A DNA stretch of 6,668 nucleotides from an uncultured Microbacterium sp. (GTDB taxonomy: Bacteria > Actinomycetota > Actinomycetes > Actinomycetales > Microbacteriaceae): contig CANSLE010000138.1 of the NCBI GenBank assembly GCA_947647645.1, positions 1 to 6,668 of the forward strand, given 5' to 3'. The notes below the pieces were generated by a model. It made no database searches and was not told where the DNA came from. It saw only the letters and a list, made by a program, of their open reading frames with translations. Positions 4,032 through 6,668 of this stretch are shown one piece after another (position 1 is the first letter of the stretch; each line of letters opens with the position of its first letter). A program made the position numbers and the translations under genes.

Positions 4032-4694
4032 GTGACGGAACCGATTCGCGTGATCATCGTCGACGACGAGTCGCTGGTGCGCGCCGCACTGCGAGTCTTC
4101 CTCGACTCGGCAGAGGGATTCGATCTCGTGGGGGAGGCCGACAACGGCATCGACGCGATCGCGCTGGTGCGCAGCACACAGCCCGACGTCGTCCTGATGG
4201 ACGTGCAGATGCCCAAGATGGATGGCATCGAGGCGACCCAGCGACTGACGCGCGAGTTCCCGGGCATCAAGATCGTGGCGCTCACCACCTTCTCCTCGGA
4301 GCGCGTGATCGTGCCGATGCTGAGCGCCGGCGCCGCCGGCTTCCTGGTGAAGGACACGTCGCCCGATCGCATCCTCGACGCCGCGCGTCTCGCTCACGAA
4401 GGGGGCTACGTCCTGTCGCCCCGCGTCGCGAAGGAGCTGGTCTCCTCGGTGAAGCAGAACGAGCCCGCGGCCGCCCGGGCGTTCGGACGCGACGAGGAGC
4501 TGACCGAGCGTGAGCTGGAGGTCGTCACGCTTCTCGCCCAGGGGATGTCGAACGCGGAGATCGCCGCCGCGATGTTCGTCTCGGAGGCGACGGTCAAGTC
4601 ACACCTCGGCCGGATCACGGCCAAGTGGGGTGTGCGCGATCGCATTCAGGTGTTGATCCGGGCCACGCAGTACGGACTGGTCTCGCTCGGCTGA
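4032..4694 (+). CDS. NarL/LuxR-type two-component response regulator
   Basis: This 220-residue DNA-binding regulator is the presumed partner of the divergent kinase. The receiver domain (about 5-120) has the acidic pocket Asp11-Asp12, phosphoacceptor Asp57 in VVLMDVQMPKMDG, the switch residue Thr85 or Thr86 in VALTTF, and Lys107 in LVKD, so phosphorylation chemistry should be intact. The LuxR-type helix-turn-helix follows from LTERELEVVTLLAQGMSNAEIA (158-179), with recognition helix SEATVKSHLGRI (184-195). Length and order are typical of the NarL/FixJ class. The GTG start is set by the -10 box TAAGAT six bases before it and by the receiver domain beginning at residue 5; there is no Shine-Dalgarno sequence. 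Its targets are not shown by the sequence, though the 18-nt repeats are candidates. The stop codon is six bases from the convergent parC stop. Confidence 0.95.
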   Translation: MTEPIRVIIVDDESLVRAALRVFLDSAEGFDLVGEADNGIDAIALVRSTQPDVVLMDVQMPKMDGIEATQRLTREFPGIKIVALTTFSSERVIVPMLSAGAAGFLVKDTSPDRILDAARLAHEGGYVLSPRVAKELVSSVKQNEPAAARAFGRDEELTERELEVVTLLAQGMSNAEIAAAMFVSEATVKSHLGRITAKWGVRDRIQVLIRATQYGLVSLG

Positions 4695-4708
4695 CGCGCC
4701 TCAGCCGA
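4687..4708. terminator. Bidirectional hairpin built from two convergent stop codons
   Basis: TCGGCTGA (4687-4694) and TCAGCCGA (4701-4708) form a perfect 8-bp stem with the six-base loop CGCGCC. The left arm is the last codons and TGA of the response regulator; the right arm is the last codons and TGA of parC on the other strand. There is no U-tract, so whether it truly terminates is uncertain, but no other stop signal lies between the genes. Confidence 0.5.
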
Positions 4709-6668
4709 TCGCCGTGCCGACGGCGCTGATGACGGCGTCCAGCGCCTGGCCCGAGGCATCCCGTTTCGCGCCGACCTCGGGCAGCGTGCGGACGGCGCCG
4801 TCTGCGGCAAGGGCGCGCGGCTCGCTGCCGACCCAGGCGAGCGTGATCGCGTCCTCGCCGCGGAGGAAGCGCTGGGCGCGCACCCCTCCGGTGGCGCGCC
4901 CCTTGGCCGGGAACTCGGCGAAGGCCGACACCTTTGCGCTGCCCGCATCCGTTCCCGCGATCGCCTGCGAGGATCCGGCGACGGTGACCACGACCGCGGA
5001 CTCCGCGTCGGTGACCGCCGTGAACGCGATCACGCTGGCCCCCTCGGACAGACGGATGCCGGCCATGCCGCCCGCCGCGCGCCCCTGCGGACGCACGCTC
5101 GTCGCGTCGAAACGCAGCAGCTGCGCATCGGAGGCCACGAACACGAGCTCCGCGTCGTCGCCGGCGATCGCGGCGCCGATCACCCGGTCGCCGTCCTTGA
5201 GGGCGATGATCTCCGCGTCGTGCTTGCCCACCGGAAGCTCCGAGGTGGAGACCCGCTTGACGACGCCCTGCGCGGTACCCAGCGCGATCACGACGTCCCC
5301 CAACGGGACGATGGCGACCACGTGCTCGCCCGCACCGAGCCCGAGGTACTGATCCGCGCGGGTCCCGGCGGCCAGCTGCACCGCGTTGGCGGGCACGGAG
5401 GGCAGGTCGACGGGGGAGAAGCGCACGAGCCGTCCGAGACTCGTCACCGCGCCCACGTCGCCGCGTGTCGTCGCCTCCACGACCGAGCGGATGCCGTCGT
5501 GCTTGGCCCGTCGTGTCGGAGCCACGACCTCACCGGACCCGCCCAGCTCCGCGCGCACCATGCGGCCGGTGGCGGAGAAGAAGACCTTGCACGGAGCGTC
5601 CGCGATCTGCAGGTCCGCCGGGGCGGTGCTGCGTGAGCGCGCGGCGACCGGGCCCCCGTTGAGGAGCAGCGTGCGGCGCGGCGTGCCGAAAGTCTCCGCC
5701 GCGGCATCCAGCTCGCGCGCCACCTGGCTGCGCAACAGGACATCGCTCGCGAGCAGCGCCTCGAGGTCGGCGATCTCCTTCTTGAGGGTGTCCTGTTCGG
5801 TCTCGAGCTCGATGCGGGAGAAGCGCGTGAGTCGGCGCAGCCGCAGCTCGAGGATGTACTCGGCCTGCACCTGCGACAGGTCGAAGACGCTCATCAGCTT
5901 CGTGCGGGCCTGCTCCGAGTCGTCGGAGGCGCGGATGACCTGGATCACCTCGTCGATGTCGAGGATCGCGATCAGCAGACCCTCCACGAGGTGGAGCCGT
6001 TCCTGCTTCCGGGCGAGGCGGTAGCGGCTGCGACGCGTGACGACCTGGAGGCGGTGGTCGAGGTAGACGCGCAGCAGCGGCTTCAGTCCGAGCGTCTGCG
6101 GCTGTCCGTCGACCAGTGCGACGTTGTTGATGCCGAAGGAGTCCTCGAGCGGGGTGAGGCGGTAGAGCTGTTCCAGCACGGCCGCCGGATCGAACCCTGT
6201 CTTGATGCCGATGACGAGCCGAAGGCCGTGGTTGCGGTCGGTGAGGTCGTTGACATCTGCGATGCCCGTCAGCTTCTTGGCGCCGACGGCATCCTTGATC
6301 TTCTCGATGACCCGCTCGGCGCCGACCATGTACGGCAGCTCGGTCACGACGATGCCGGTGCGGCGGGGGCCGAGGGACTCGATCGACGTCTTCGCCCGCG
6401 TGCGGAATGTGCCACGCCCGGTCTCGTAGGCCTCGGTGATGCCGTCGAGGCCCACGATGATGCCGCCGCCGGGCAGGTCGGGGCCCGGGACGAACTCCAT
6501 GAGCTCGGCCGTGGTGGCGTCCGGGTTCTCGAGCAGGTGGACCGCCGCGGCGACCACCTCGTTGAGGTTGTGCGGCGCCATGTTCGTTGCCATACCGACG
6601 GCGATGCCGGATGCGCCGTTGACGAGAAGGTTGGGGAACGCCGCCGGCAGTACCGCCGGCTGCTGGAA
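4701..6668 (-). CDS. parC: DNA topoisomerase IV subunit A (ParC), N-terminus off the window
   Basis: This is the DNA-breaking and rejoining subunit of topoisomerase IV, partner of ParE. The frame is open to the right edge, so 655 codons are seen and the winged-helix domain with the catalytic Tyr lies outside. Visible from the edge inward are FPNLLVNGASGIAVGMATN, the tower domain (GIIVGLDGI to about VTELPYM), and the coiled-coil dimer region with LSQVQAEYILELRLRRLTR and a heptad-like stretch to about LEALLASD. After RRTLLL comes a C-terminal beta-pinwheel of several repeats of about 50 residues (KVFFSATGRMVRAEL and similar). No glutamine-rich GyrA box of the QRRGGKG type is seen in the pinwheel; the sequence at that place is RRAKHDGI. 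This and the nearby parE favour ParC over GyrA. It converges on the response regulator with a six-base gap. The internal ATG at 6593 is not the start, because conserved residues continue upstream of it. Confidence 0.93.
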   Translation of the reverse strand, partial: FQQPAVLPAAFPNLLVNGASGIAVGMATNMAPHNLNEVVAAAVHLLENPDATTAELMEFVPGPDLPGGGIIVGLDGITEAYETGRGTFRTRAKTSIESLGPRRTGIVVTELPYMVGAERVIEKIKDAVGAKKLTGIADVNDLTDRNHGLRLVIGIKTGFDPAAVLEQLYRLTPLEDSFGINNVALVDGQPQTLGLKPLLRVYLDHRLQVVTRRSRYRLARKQERLHLVEGLLIAILDIDEVIQVIRASDDSEQARTKLMSVFDLSQVQAEYILELRLRRLTRFSRIELETEQDTLKKEIADLEALLASDVLLRSQVARELDAAAETFGTPRRTLLLNGGPVAARSRSTAPADLQIADAPCKVFFSATGRMVRAELGGSGEVVAPTRRAKHDGIRSVVEATTRGDVGAVTSLGRLVRFSPVDLPSVPANAVQLAAGTRADQYLGLGAGEHVVAIVPLGDVVIALGTAQGVVKRVSTSELPVGKHDAEIIALKDGDRVIGAAIAGDDAELVFVASDAQLLRFDATSVRPQGRAAGGMAGIRLSEGASVIAFTAVTDAESAVVVTVAGSSQAIAGTDAGSAKVSAFAEFPAKGRATGGVRAQRFLRGEDAITLAWVGSEPRALAADGAVRTLPEVGAKRDASGQALDAVISAVGTAIG

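Noticed and set aside
1..6668. GyrB/GyrA instead of ParE/ParC for the outer genes
   Set aside because: The PQFEGQTKEILGTP form, the EGDSALGTAK TOPRIM motif, the missing GyrA box and the convergent layout favour topoisomerase IV.

Overview
The window is high-G+C DNA from an actinobacterium, most likely Microbacteriaceae (Microbacterium-like). This rests on the protein style, the topoisomerase IV genes, and several start codons that sit six bases after a -10 hexamer, which is the pattern of leaderless mRNAs. The genus is an inference.

The outer parts are housekeeping. Positions 1-1044 (+) encode the C-terminal half of ParE, the ATPase/TOPRIM subunit of DNA topoisomerase IV. Positions 4701-6668 (-) encode most of ParC, the partner subunit, running off the right edge. 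The two genes converge on an accessory interval.

Immediately after parE lies a decayed mobile element (1044-2370). It has near-perfect 16-bp terminal inverted repeats, 5'-GGGCGT outward, flanked by TA on both sides. It holds a dead IS5-family transposase (stop at codon 5 and a large internal deletion), an internally shortened AraC-family regulator gene, and a tail-to-tail overlapping VOC/glyoxalase-like gene. Removing the element rejoins parE to a strong hairpin at 2391-2427, so the insertion apparently moved the parE terminator 1.3 kb away. The parE stop codon is now TA from the target plus G from the element.

Positions 2373-2651 hold three successive hairpins and one copy of an 18-nt repeat. 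Next comes a divergent two-component system: a six-segment membrane histidine kinase (3821-2652, -) and a NarL/LuxR-type response regulator (4032-4694, +). Both appear to be read from leaderless GTG starts. The 210-bp divergent region between them holds a second copy of the 18-nt repeat, a dyad in the -35 region of the regulator promoter, a 10-bp palindrome, and a 13-codon ORF on the minus strand with a nine-base perfect Shine-Dalgarno sequence. That tiny hydrophobic peptide, MWYWLGQLIGIFK, is the most likely undescribed item in the window. It lies between kinase and regulator, so a role as leader peptide, membrane micropeptide or signal for the kinase is worth testing.

The regulator and parC converge with six bases between their stop codons, and those two stop codons form the two arms of a perfect 8-bp hairpin that may terminate both transcripts.
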